Assembly (NCBI GenBank): GCA_017798145.1
Contig: CP059069.1
Coordinates: 2,651,226 to 2,715,225, forward strand
Origin: Akkermansiaceae bacterium
GTDB lineage: Bacteria > Verrucomicrobiota > Verrucomicrobiia > Verrucomicrobiales > Akkermansiaceae
Reading direction: 5' to 3'
DNA: 64,000 bases
Made by a program: the position numbers and the translations under genes. The notes beneath the pieces were generated by a model that worked only from the letters and a program-made list of their open reading frames with translations, ran no database searches and was not told where the DNA came from. Of this stretch, positions 55,199-62,845 are shown piece by piece (within the stretch, counting starts at the first letter, position 1; every line of letters starts with the position of its first letter).

Positions 55199-55426
55199 GT
55201 GAAGGACGAACAGGCGGACCAAATCGTCGAGGCCGTGGTGCGACGGCTACGCGAGCGGCGAGAACGGCTCGGTATGTCCGTGAACAAGGTCGCCGAGAAG
55301 GCAGGTATGAGCCACGTTGGCATTCTTCAGATTGAGAGTGGTGAACGCAGCCCGATGCTACGCAACGTCATCAAGATCGCGGCCGCCCTTGAGGTGGATT
55401 TGTCCGACCTGTTTTCGGACGAATGA
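55199..55426 (+). CDS. XRE-family transcriptional regulator
   Basis: 75 aa from the GTG at 55199 (a TTG at 55193 would add two residues). A lone Cro/CI-type HTH fills most of the protein: VRRLRERRERLGMSVNKVAEK, then GMSHVGILQIESGERSPML and KIAAALEVDLSDLF. It has no effector domain, so it probably binds the adjacent 24-bp palindrome as a dimer and controls itself and the divergent 668-aa gene. Confidence 0.88.
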   Translation: MKDEQADQIVEAVVRRLRERRERLGMSVNKVAEKAGMSHVGILQIESGERSPMLRNVIKIAAALEVDLSDLFSDE

Positions 55427-55496
55427 CAGTCAAATAAAAACCATACTGGATCCGGGGCACCGAATTGCTCACCGTGCGAAGCGGCCGTTGGGGCGT

Positions 55497-55814
55497 TCAT
55501 TGTTCTGAAAATCGACGGATCCAGAAGCGGTCAGATTCGGCATCGAAAGCCATGCCCATGACGAACACCCGATTTTCGGTGCGAATAACCAAATGTTGCA
55601 AAATCAAATGGGACAAATCGCCCACCCCTAGAAATACGGCCGAATTTGCCTTAAAGCTTTGCTGCGTAAGGAATTGCAATCCTTTGGATGTGTCATGCAG
55701 TGCACAGTCAGTGGCCCAAATGGCCCAAATGATTTGCACCAACATCGGAAAAGTGAGCGGAACTGGCGAATTTTCCTCTTCGAGCGACAACGCCAGCTGG
55801 GGAGGAACCTCCAT
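55497..55814 (-). CDS. hypothetical protein within direct repeat copy D (55558-55811)
   Basis: 105 aa, not recognised. The region 55558-55811 is the partner of repeat C. Here the minus-strand frame stays open (QLALSLEEENSPVPLTFPML, ALHDTSKGLQFLT, VGDLSHLILQHLVIRTENR, AFDAESDRFW), whereas C is frameshifted. It lies just after the terminator of the upstream minus-strand gene. It may be a true small gene that was duplicated, or both copies may be relics of a mobile segment. The conserved peptide pattern between copies is mild support for coding. Confidence 0.4.
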   Translation of the reverse strand: MEVPPQLALSLEEENSPVPLTFPMLVQIIWAIWATDCALHDTSKGLQFLTQQSFKANSAVFLGVGDLSHLILQHLVIRTENRVFVMGMAFDAESDRFWIRRFSEQ

Positions 55815-55843
55815 GATCGATCTCGCTGATAGCTAAAAAAGAA

Positions 55844-55877
55844 GCCCGCCCCGGCTGCTGCCGGGACGAGCTCTTTG
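55844..55877 (-). terminator. intrinsic terminator after the 55885-56400 gene
   Basis: On the minus strand a GC-rich 12-bp stem (GCTCGTCCCGGC / GCCGGGGCGGGC, two G-T pairs) is followed by TTCTTTTTTAG. On the plus strand TCTTTG follows the stem, so it may work both ways. Confidence 0.75.
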
Positions 55878-55884
55878 TGTCGGC

Positions 55885-56400
55885 TCACTCGTAGGGGTTG
55901 TATTCCTGACGGCGTTGGGGCCGGCGGTTTGCCCGGTGCCTTTGGATCAGCTTCACCGCCATGAATGCGGTGGCGAGAGCCAGGACGATGGGCGGAAGCG
56001 TGGCGACTGCCACGTTGATGTTGTCGATCGTGGCACCGAGAAGTCCGGTCCAGTCGCGGATGCCTCCGAGGATGGCGGTGAGAGACGGGACGACGATCAG
56101 AGACAATACGATGAGCACCGCCCCCGTCCATAGGTTCAGGCGGAGCCACTCGCGTAGCCAACCTCCCTGGCTGAGCCAGTATTCGATGCTGAGCAACGTA
56201 TGTCGCACGACTTCGGCACTTCGCTCCGGCCAGCTGAGCTGTTCCAGATCGGCGGGAATCACCGGTCTGGAAACAGGCTTCGGATTCCAAAACCGGCTAC
56301 CCAGTTTGAACACCGGCCTGCTTGAGCTTCGGACGGTTGTCGACAGATCAGGATCTGGCATTCCGGATTCCGGGTTTTGGTCAGGATGTGAGGTCTGCAT
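55885..56400 (-). CDS. two-helix membrane protein of unknown function
   Basis: 171 aa from the ATG at 56400 (20-nt overlap with the upstream lipoprotein gene). The first 75 residues are polar and proline-rich. Two transmembrane helices follow: LNLWTGAVLIVLSLIVVPSL and VATLPPIVLALATAFMAVKL. The tail is very basic (QRHRANRRPQRRQEYNPYE). No family is recognised. Overlap with the lipoprotein gene suggests they work together, perhaps as part of an element-borne membrane complex. Confidence 0.6.
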   Translation of the reverse strand: MQTSHPDQNPESGMPDPDLSTTVRSSSRPVFKLGSRFWNPKPVSRPVIPADLEQLSWPERSAEVVRHTLLSIEYWLSQGGWLREWLRLNLWTGAVLIVLSLIVVPSLTAILGGIRDWTGLLGATIDNINVAVATLPPIVLALATAFMAVKLIQRHRANRRPQRRQEYNPYE

Positions 56401-56686
56401 GATATCTACCCCTTGTTCCGATGGATGTGCCTGTGAAGAACGCGAGCACGGCAAACAGGCCGAGGCCGAATGAGGCCAACTGCCAGTTGTTCTTGCTGGT
56501 TGTTTCGTCGGAGGCCAGAGCTTCCGCTTCCGCACGGAGCTGACGCTCCACCTCCACCTTTTCCTCAAGCACCGTGATCGGATCGCGACCTGGCGGCGTG
56601 GAGGTTTCGGTGGCGTCGGATCTGTCGCAGCTGTTGAGCGTGAGCCCGGCCAACATGGTGAGCACGATTGTGATGATGGTTTTCAT
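56381..56686 (-). CDS. small lipoprotein with C-terminal membrane helix
   Basis: 101 aa from the ATG at 56686, start of a lipoprotein signal (KTIITIVLTMLAGLTLNSC). A charged helical segment (ITVLEEKVEVERQLRAEAEA) leads to one transmembrane helix (LASFGLGLFAVLAFFTGTS). A lipid anchor plus helix on a coiled-coil stalk is unusual. It overlaps the next membrane-protein gene by 20 nt and lies 31 bp after the DUF932 gene start region on the same strand. Confidence 0.6.
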   Translation of the reverse strand: MKTIITIVLTMLAGLTLNSCDRSDATETSTPPGRDPITVLEEKVEVERQLRAEAEALASDETTSKNNWQLASFGLGLFAVLAFFTGTSIGTRGRYHADLTS

Positions 56687-56717
56687 GATGTGTGTTTTCC
56701 TTTCTTGGTATTTGGGT

Positions 56718-57521
56718 TCAGTTCGCCAATCCAACGACCCCGTCGCACAGCCCATGGAGGGCTTCGCTGCGGATCATGGTGAGGCTTGGGTTCTGGCCTT
56801 TGTAGACCTCGGTGAATGCGTTGAATAAGCTCCACAGGTTTCGGGGACGAAACTCGCGGTGGCTCGGCTCACGCCATTCATTGACGACGCCAAGGACTTG
56901 GCTGGGGGTGATGGCTCCGCAGTCCATGGCACGGACGACGAAGTCATGGGCAGCCCAGTCTGGGATCTGGCAATCCCGGTAGGCGTCGATCCTTTTGTCG
57001 AGGCTGCGGAAACGCTCGCCGAGACGACCTACCGCACGTGCAGTAAGTTGACGCAGATCACGGTAGGCAAATCGCGTATGCTTGCGGCTGATTTTCACCT
57101 CCCCGCTGAAGGCGAGGTTGTCACAGGTGAAAACACTGGTGCCCGCCACGAGTCCCGCGGGAAACGTTTTGTCGTGCGAATTTCTCAATCCGACAACCCA
57201 AGCGTAGTCCTTTTCGGCCTGCCCGGGTTGCTTGACTTCCATCACGCCGAAGTAGCGTCGACCCTCGTGGGAGAGGGCGTGGCTTTCACGGCCGATCTGG
57301 AAACCGGCGGTTTCAAGCTGGGTCTGGACTTCATCCAGCAAAGCCCTGTGGGAGAGCGGATACCAGGTGCTGGTGCCACGCGGAGTTTGCACGGCATTCA
57401 GTGTGGACCGGTTGACGAGTTCCGCCCCGCAATGGAGCAGCATTCCGGCGACCGGCCGTTCTCTTGGTTCGACGATCTCGAAGGGTATCGGAGCGTCGGG
57501 ATCAATGGTGTTGATGTTCAT
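56718..57521 (-). CDS. DUF932 (phage/plasmid-like) protein
   Basis: 267 aa from the ATG at 57521. The DUF932 pattern is clear: WYPLSHRALLDEVQTQLETA, YFGVMEVKQ, VVGLRNSHDKTFPAGLVAGT, SVFTCDNLAFSGEVKISRKH, and near the end NLWSLFNAFTEVYKG. Members occur on plasmids, phages and integrative elements, and their function is not settled. It follows the Fe-S nuclease gene on the same strand with a hairpin between (57565-57596), and is part of a mobile-element-like block. Confidence 0.85.
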   Translation of the reverse strand: MNINTIDPDAPIPFEIVEPRERPVAGMLLHCGAELVNRSTLNAVQTPRGTSTWYPLSHRALLDEVQTQLETAGFQIGRESHALSHEGRRYFGVMEVKQPGQAEKDYAWVVGLRNSHDKTFPAGLVAGTSVFTCDNLAFSGEVKISRKHTRFAYRDLRQLTARAVGRLGERFRSLDKRIDAYRDCQIPDWAAHDFVVRAMDCGAITPSQVLGVVNEWREPSHREFRPRNLWSLFNAFTEVYKGQNPSLTMIRSEALHGLCDGVVGLAN

Positions 57522-57564
57522 GTTTTTGCTATGGTTGTAGTTTTGTTGGTGGTGGAAACGAGAA

Positions 57565-57596
57565 CGCCCGCCGTGGTCGGGTGACCTGGGCGGGCG
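57565..57596 (-). terminator. GC-rich hairpin between nuclease and DUF932 genes
   Basis: CGCCCGCC and GGCGGGCG arms separated by 16 nt; only a weak TTCT follows on the minus strand. It is possibly an attenuator rather than a full terminator. Confidence 0.4.
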
Positions 57597-57618
57597 GTTC
57601 TCTGGATTGGCTTGTTCT

Positions 57619-58446
57619 CTATCGGGCAACTCCCCATGCGGTGCATTCCTTCCGGAAAGAACACCACGAGCATTGCATGCCGGGCTGCGGGTGGAACCGC
57701 TCTTCGGCGATTCCCTCCACAGCCGTATCCAGCATGCGGATCACCCGGCTCTTCCGTTTCCGGTCGGCCGGTGGAGAGCTCACTTTCACGACCTGCGGCG
57801 TCTTGGTTTTCACCAGGAACACCAGATCGAGGGCGGGCGGAGTTTCTCCGGTCACTTCCTCAAGCAGGAGCTGGTAGCTCACAAGCTGGAGTTCGTGATC
57901 GAAGAGAGCCTGTTGGGGATCGGAACGTGAGGCGGCACTCTTGAAGTCAACCGGCGTGAGATTCTGGCGAACCAGATCCACGACGCCGGTCAGAGGGACG
58001 GAAAGCCCCTCGATCTTTTCGGTGAGCATTACCTCCACGCCCCGGGGCTTTTCCTTCATTGCCTCCGGGGAGTCGAGGTAGGCCGCCAGAATCCGGAGAC
58101 CGTCAGCGTGAGATTTCTCACGCTTGGCATCGTCTTCGTAGTTGGCCGGACCTTCTTCCTTTTCCAGACGGACGAGGGCTTCCTCGTATGCCTGTGCGAC
58201 AGCCTCGGCTGAATCATCGCCACCACGCCAACGGGCGAGATGGAACGATTGCAGGGCGGCGTGAACCGCCTTGCCGAGATGCAATGCCGGGGAAGTCGGC
58301 TTCGGAATGCAGGCGACCCGCTCGAAGTAGAAACGGAGTGAGCAACCCAGGTAGCTCTTGGCGGCTGTCGGGCTGATGTGTGTCGGCATGGTGGAGTGCT
58401 TCTCCTTGGCCGCCGGCATGACTGGAGCCGTCGCGGGGGCGATCAT
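57619..58446 (-). CDS. Cas4/RecB-type PD-(D/E)XK nuclease with Fe-S cysteines
   Basis: 275 aa from the ATG at 58446, which overlaps the upstream stop (ATGA). The fold is PD-(D/E)XK: a His in LHLGKAVHAALQSF, Asp in PLTGVVDLVR and D-x-K in TPVDFKSAAS, then QLVSYQLLLEE. Four cysteines (C35, C259, C262, C268; C-x2-C-x5-C at the end) match the iron-sulfur clamp of Cas4/AddB nucleases. No cas1, cas2 or CRISPR array is nearby, so this is a stand-alone element-borne nuclease, probably for recombination or DNA-end processing. Confidence 0.85.
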   Translation of the reverse strand: MIAPATAPVMPAAKEKHSTMPTHISPTAAKSYLGCSLRFYFERVACIPKPTSPALHLGKAVHAALQSFHLARWRGGDDSAEAVAQAYEEALVRLEKEEGPANYEDDAKREKSHADGLRILAAYLDSPEAMKEKPRGVEVMLTEKIEGLSVPLTGVVDLVRQNLTPVDFKSAASRSDPQQALFDHELQLVSYQLLLEEVTGETPPALDLVFLVKTKTPQVVKVSSPPADRKRKSRVIRMLDTAVEGIAEERFHPQPGMQCSWCSFRKECTAWGVAR

Positions 58447-58949
58447 CGTCCACCTCCGTTCCGGTTGCCGGCGTAGGCCGAGCGACGCCCGTTGGAGCGG
58501 GTCGCATTGCTTCCACCGTGGGTTTCGAGCAACTCGTCGATGAGACCGGAGGCCTCCATCTTGTTGAGCTGCTTGACGCCCTTGCCGAATCGTTGGCGGG
58601 ACAGATTGTCAACCTCGTTGCGGTCGAGGCTGTGCTCGTCGACAAGTTTCAGGATGAGATCCTTCTGCTTGTCGCTGCACTGCCAGCGGTCGCCGTTGGC
58701 CGAGTGGCCGTTGACACCGTTGCCGTTGGTCTGAGCCGGTTCCATGCCGTAGTCATGGGGCGGGACGAATCCGGTTGCCTGGATCTGCTCGTCCACATTG
58801 GATTGCAGGAGGTGGTAGATGCGTTCCGCTTCCTGAGGGACGTTATCTGTGGTGACCAGCTCGGTCTCGACGGAGACGCTGAACTGGTGGGACGAATAGC
58901 CGGGGAGACCCAAGCGTTTGCTGTAATTTGCGATCAGTTTGATAGCCAT
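58443..58949 (-). CDS. hypothetical protein translationally coupled to the Fe-S nuclease
   Basis: 168 aa from the ATG at 58949. The N-terminal 65 residues (AIKLIANYSKRLGLPGYSSH, QFSVSVETEL, EAERIYHLLQSNVDEQIQ) look like a small alpha/beta domain. An Asn/Gly-rich linker follows, then a helical domain (CSDKQKDLILKLVDEHSLD, RFGKGVKQLNKMEASGLIDE) and a basic Arg/Asn/Gly tail. The family is not named, but the tail and the overlap with the nuclease suggest a DNA-binding partner. A strong terminator lies just upstream, so a promoter must sit at about 58950-58990. Confidence 0.6.
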   Translation of the reverse strand: MAIKLIANYSKRLGLPGYSSHQFSVSVETELVTTDNVPQEAERIYHLLQSNVDEQIQATGFVPPHDYGMEPAQTNGNGVNGHSANGDRWQCSDKQKDLILKLVDEHSLDRNEVDNLSRQRFGKGVKQLNKMEASGLIDELLETHGGSNATRSNGRRSAYAGNRNGGGR

Positions 58950-58991
58950 ATTTTTGTTTCTGGTTGGTTGTTTTGGTTGATGCCCAGACAC

Positions 58992-59018
58992 GAAAAAGCC
59001 CGCCGGTGAGGGCGGGCT
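58992..59018 (-). terminator. intrinsic terminator after the 59050-59235 gene
   Basis: On the minus strand an 8-bp GC stem (AGCCCGCC / GGCGGGCT) with a 6-nt loop is followed by TTTTCG. Confidence 0.75.
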
Positions 59019-59049
59019 GTTCGTGGGGACGGGCGTTTGTTGGCTCTGA

Positions 59050-59235
59050 CTACCGCTGAGGGTAATCCTTTCGTGGTTCCCGGAGAATCCGGGTGGTCTC
59101 GTCGGCTTCCAAGGCGTTGCGAAGGAGCTGATCCACGAGCTTGGTCATGGGAATACTCCTGTGCTTGGCCTCATGGTAGAGGAGGCCGACAAGATCACCC
59201 CGAATCGCCGGAGAATAATGGTTTGGTCGTGCCAT
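59050..59235 (-). CDS. small ribbon-helix-helix-like DNA-binding protein
   Basis: 61 aa, ATG at 59235. It reads RPNHYSPAIRGDLVGLLYHE, AKHRSIPMTKLVDQLLRNAL. The second part is the typical ribbon-helix-helix second helix seen in plasmid copy/partition repressors (M-T-x-L-V-x-x-L-L). It is terminated by a hairpin right after the gene. It is probably an element-borne regulator. Confidence 0.55.
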   Translation of the reverse strand: MARPNHYSPAIRGDLVGLLYHEAKHRSIPMTKLVDQLLRNALEADETTRILREPRKDYPQR

Positions 59236-59374
59236 TTTCTCGTGAATTCGAGGTTCAAAACGAGCCGCGGAGATCTAGTCCCCGCGACTCAAGGTATTAT
59301 GGCGTTTTTCGGGGCGGATTTTAACCCTGCGACGACAGAAAAACGCTTTTTCAACGAATTAGCTCAGCAAATTC

Positions 59375-59575
59375 TCACTCAGGAAGCCATTCCTCCCTCG
59401 ATTTCAACCATGCTTCGACGCTGCGGCGATTGAAGCGAAGCACGCGATACTTCTTCGATGGCAGGTAGATGGCAGGGAAGCCATTTTCGCGGATGAAAAG
59501 GTCGATCCGTTCAGGCCGGACTCGGAGCCACTGGGCGACGTCCCTGATGGTAAGCAGCTTCTCTTCTTCCTTCAC
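59375..59575 (-). CDS. excisionase/AlpA-like helix-turn-helix protein
   Basis: 66 aa, GTG start at 59575. It has a MerR-type winged HTH as in excisionases and helix_turn_helix_17 proteins: LLTIRDVAQWLRVRPERIDL, FPAIYLPSKKYRVLRF, RRSVEAWLKSR. It lies 43 bp from the 3' end of tRNA-Val, the classic place for the recombination genes of a tRNA-integrated element. No integrase is seen in the window, so the element may be defective or integrated by a partner elsewhere. Confidence 0.75.
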   Translation of the reverse strand: MKEEEKLLTIRDVAQWLRVRPERIDLFIRENGFPAIYLPSKKYRVLRFNRRSVEAWLKSREEWLPE

Positions 59576-59618
59576 GAGCTACGATTCGGATGGTGAGGCC
59601 GGCCAGTTGAAGCCAACG

Positions 59619-59694
59619 TGGTACACGGAGAGGGACTCGAACCCCCGACAGCCTGAATGTAAATCAGGAGCTCTACCAACTGAGCTATCCGTGC
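59619..59694 (-). tRNA. tRNA-Val (anticodon UAC)
   Basis: Full cloverleaf on the minus strand: acceptor GCACGGA/TCCGTGT (first pair G-U), D arm GCTC-AGTTGGTA-GAGC, anticodon arm CCTGA-TTTACAT-TCAGG, and T arm with GGTTCGAGTCC. The discriminator is A, and CCA is encoded (59619-59621). Confidence 0.95.
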
Positions 59695-59873
59695 GTCGTG
59701 TCAGACGGATTTCTTCATAGCGGCCCGCGGCACGAAGAGTCAAGGAACTTCCGGACGCGGGATCATTCCGGCCGATCCCGGGAGTGCGGCCGCTGAAACA
59801 GACCGTGCTCCCTGATTGCGGTGAAAAATGGCTCCGGATTGCCAACCCCCGCAGCTCATAGTATTATGCTTCA

Positions 59874-60641
59874 ATGGCCAAAGACGTGATCTCGTGCAAG
59901 CTGACCGGTGACGTTGGCCCCGGTGTGAAAGCTCACATCGTCCCCAAGGCATTTCATGGCCTCAAGGACGAGAATGGCAAGGTGCGACAAGGAGGTGTGC
60001 AGTTCATATATGACGGCAAAGCCTTACATGAGAACAAGCGTCCGAAAGGCATCTACGATCCGACAATTGTCACTCAGAAAGGTGAAGAAGAATTCAAATC
60101 GTGCGACGATTACGCTGCCCGTTTCTTTCTCCAGGAATATGACCAGAAACCGTGGAAACCTTATCCCATCAGTGGAAACTTGCAGATCCTGCCCGCAGGA
60201 GAATTCAATGCCAACTTGATCCGACGTTTCTGTATGACGGTTCTTTGGAGAGCCCATGCCAGCAGCCAGCCTTTTTATGGCGAGGTGGATCTCGGCGTTC
60301 ATGAAGAACGGCTGCGGAAGTTGATCCTTGCCGATGATGTTGGAGATCCTGGTGATTTCAGCGTCATCTTGTGGGACTGGCAGGGAGTGGATCGCCGTAA
60401 ATGGCCGCTGGAAATGCCCAGTAAGCATAGGTTAGGAGGCGGGGTCAATTTTTACGAGTTCCGCTCAGCAGGGGTAAATTTCTCAATCAAGGTGGATGGC
60501 AGAAAAATTATAAACGATCCATCTATCGTGGGGATGGGATCCGACTTACGTGTGTTTTTGAAAAAGAGATCAGGAGGATCCGCAATGACTCGCGAATTTC
60601 TCCGCCAGATCAATGATCGCTACCAGTTGAAGGCTCTCTGA
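59874..60641 (+). CDS. hypothetical HNH-like protein beside the type I R-M genes
   Basis: 255 aa. The start CKLTGDVGPGVKAHIVPKAF has the C-x-(L/x)-T-G ... A-H-I-(I/V)-P layout seen at the beginning of some HNH-type endonuclease-like proteins, but the other metal ligands are not evident. The middle (YAARFFLQEYDQKPWKPYPI, FNANLIRRFCMTVLWRAHAS) resembles no family known to me. It lies between the tRNA and hsdM on the plus strand, so a role in defence is likely by position. Whether it is co-transcribed with hsdM (125-bp gap) is unclear. Confidence 0.5.
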   Translation: MAKDVISCKLTGDVGPGVKAHIVPKAFHGLKDENGKVRQGGVQFIYDGKALHENKRPKGIYDPTIVTQKGEEEFKSCDDYAARFFLQEYDQKPWKPYPISGNLQILPAGEFNANLIRRFCMTVLWRAHASSQPFYGEVDLGVHEERLRKLILADDVGDPGDFSVILWDWQGVDRRKWPLEMPSKHRLGGGVNFYEFRSAGVNFSIKVDGRKIINDPSIVGMGSDLRVFLKKRSGGSAMTREFLRQINDRYQLKAL

Positions 60642-60766
60642 CATCCGCGTTGAAAATCAGGTATGCGGCCTAGGCTACCATCCAGCCCGGTTGAAGCCTG
60701 TCGGCGTTTCGGGCTGGCAGTCGTGGATTGCTTCGGATACCTCAGGTGTCGATCCTAACATTCCGC

Positions 60767-62845
60767 ATGACCCAGCCTTCCTCCCACCTCGACAAAGCCC
60801 GCCTCAACAACCTTGCCGAGGAAATCTGGAAATCCGCCGAGCGGCTTCGGGGCAAGCTCAAGGCCCACGAATACCAGAGCGTCGTCCTGCCGATCATCAC
60901 CATCCGCCGGCTGGAGTGCGTGCTGATCCAGTGGCGGGAGCGGAAGGCGGAGGAAATCCGCTCGAAGCGGAAATCGATCAAGGACGAGGAGCTGGCGAAG
61001 CTGGTGAAGGGTCTGGAACTCAACCCGAAGCAGTCGCCCGGGTTCTCGAATTCGACGGACTGGACGCTCCGCAAGATCTACGAGGAGGATCACACGCTGC
61101 TGGAGAAAAACTTCCGTGCCTACCTCAAGGGCTTCTCGGAAGGCGTGCAGGACATCCTCGATAGTTTCGACTACCGGGCCATCGTCGGAAAGATGGTCAA
61201 GAACGCCCGCCTGGCACCGATCCTCAACCAGTATTCCACCCTCGACCTCGGTCCTGAGAAAATCTCCAGCCTGGAAATGGGCTATATCTATGAGGAGTTG
61301 CTGCGGAGGTTCTCGGAAGCCCACGCGGAGGCGGCGGGTGACCACTTCACGCCACGTGAGGTCATCCGGCTCATGGTTGAGCTACTGGAAATCCCCATCC
61401 CGACCCACCACACCTCGATCTACGATCCGGCCTGCGGCACCGGCGGCATGCTCTACGTGGCCAAGGAGCACCTCCTCGAAAAGGCAAAGACCGAGGAGGA
61501 GCGGGATCGCGTGCAACGGCTTGTCACACTTCATGGCACCGAGTTGATGTCGGAAACCTACGCCATCGCCCGCTCCGAGGCCCTGATCCGCGGCGAGTCG
61601 CACGCGACAATCAATTGGGGAAATTCTCTCATCCCCCACGATCCGCAGAGCAAGGAGCCCGGCGACCAGTTTCCGGAAACCGACAAGGCGAACCACTTCG
61701 ACTTCATGCTGAGCAATCCGCCCTTCGGCGTGACTTGGGGCGGCAAGGACGGCTATCAGGACCAGGCCGAGAAGCTGCGGAAGACCCGATACTCCGCCGG
61801 CATGCCCGCGGTGAACGACGGCTCGCTTCTCTTCCTCCAGACCATCCTCGCCAAGATGAAACCGGTCGAGGACGGCGGCAGCCGGGTGGCCATCATCTTC
61901 AACGGCTCGCCGCTCAGCAACGGCGACTGCGGCGAGGGCGAGAGCGAGATCCGCCGCTGGATCCTCGAGAACGACTGGCTCGACGCGATCGTCATGCTCC
62001 CCAACGAGCTGTTCTACAACACCGGCATCTTCACCTACGTCTGGTTGCTCCGCAACGACCGCCGGAAACTCAAGCGGGACGGGCGGATCATGATCATCGA
62101 CGCCCGCCAGCAATTCGAGAAGGAGCCCAAGTCCTTCGGCAACAAACGCAACCGCATCGTCGAACGCCACCGCCAGTGGATCGAGGACCGCTATCACAAG
62201 GGTTGGAAGAAGGACTCCGAGGACGAAAACGTGCGGTTCTTCACCCGCCACGACTTCGCCTTCCACAAGGTCGAGGTCGTCTTCTGGCAGACCGATGAAA
62301 ACGACCAGCCGGCCATCATCACCGAGCCCTTCCCGGTGCAGTTCAAGGCGGCCAACGTGAAATCCAAGCAGGAGTTCTACGACAGCGAGATGATCCTGCA
62401 CATCCGCGTCACCGCCCCGAAGAGCGGCAAGGTCCACCGCTTCGACCTCACGCTCGGCCCGGACGACAGCTTCCTCGATCTCTACAAGCCGGAAATCGCC
62501 GTCCGCTTCGGCAAGGAGATGGGCAAGCTCACCGCCGCCACCCTCGACCGCCTGGAAACCGAGGTCAGCTACACCCACCGCCACTACATCAAGGACGACG
62601 AATACATCCCCTTCGATGACAAGGGCGATCCGGACAATTACATCCCCGCCTTCCTCAAACGCGAGATCGAGCGGCAAATCATCCGCTGGCAGGACCGTCC
62701 GCAGCTCGGATACGAGATCCTGCCCAACAAGTATTTCTACCGCTACACGCCGCCACCCAAGGCCGATGATCTGCTCAAGCAGTTCTGGAAACTGGAGGAA
62801 AAGGCGGAAGGTCTGCTCAAGGCACTGGCGAAGGAGGGGGCATGA
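60767..62845 (+). CDS. hsdM: type I restriction-modification DNA methyltransferase subunit HsdM
   Basis: 692 aa from the ATG at 60767 (before TQPSSHLDKARLNNLAEEIW, the usual HsdM N-terminus). An N-terminal helical bundle (LRGKLKAHEYQSVVLPIITI) is followed by an N6-adenine methyltransferase with AdoMet motif I DPACGTGGMLY near 220 and motif IV NPPF near 317. FTPREVIRLMVELLE precedes motif I, as in this family. It modifies host DNA and is part of the restriction complex. Its TGA overlaps the hsdS ATG. hsdR is not in the window and probably lies beyond the right edge. Confidence 0.95.
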   Translation: MTQPSSHLDKARLNNLAEEIWKSAERLRGKLKAHEYQSVVLPIITIRRLECVLIQWRERKAEEIRSKRKSIKDEELAKLVKGLELNPKQSPGFSNSTDWTLRKIYEEDHTLLEKNFRAYLKGFSEGVQDILDSFDYRAIVGKMVKNARLAPILNQYSTLDLGPEKISSLEMGYIYEELLRRFSEAHAEAAGDHFTPREVIRLMVELLEIPIPTHHTSIYDPACGTGGMLYVAKEHLLEKAKTEEERDRVQRLVTLHGTELMSETYAIARSEALIRGESHATINWGNSLIPHDPQSKEPGDQFPETDKANHFDFMLSNPPFGVTWGGKDGYQDQAEKLRKTRYSAGMPAVNDGSLLFLQTILAKMKPVEDGGSRVAIIFNGSPLSNGDCGEGESEIRRWILENDWLDAIVMLPNELFYNTGIFTYVWLLRNDRRKLKRDGRIMIIDARQQFEKEPKSFGNKRNRIVERHRQWIEDRYHKGWKKDSEDENVRFFTRHDFAFHKVEVVFWQTDENDQPAIITEPFPVQFKAANVKSKQEFYDSEMILHIRVTAPKSGKVHRFDLTLGPDDSFLDLYKPEIAVRFGKEMGKLTAATLDRLETEVSYTHRHYIKDDEYIPFDDKGDPDNYIPAFLKREIERQIIRWQDRPQLGYEILPNKYFYRYTPPPKADDLLKQFWKLEEKAEGLLKALAKEGA

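Noticed and set aside
55199..55426. Controller (C) protein of the type I R-M system
   Set aside because: The XRE gene is more than 5 kb from hsdM, is divergent from a different gene and has its own operator. C proteins usually accompany type II systems.
61382..62677. 431-codon minus-strand open frame inside hsdM
   Set aside because: Mirror frame of hsdM; Val/Leu/Asp-rich without motifs, while the plus strand has DPACGTGG and NPPF.
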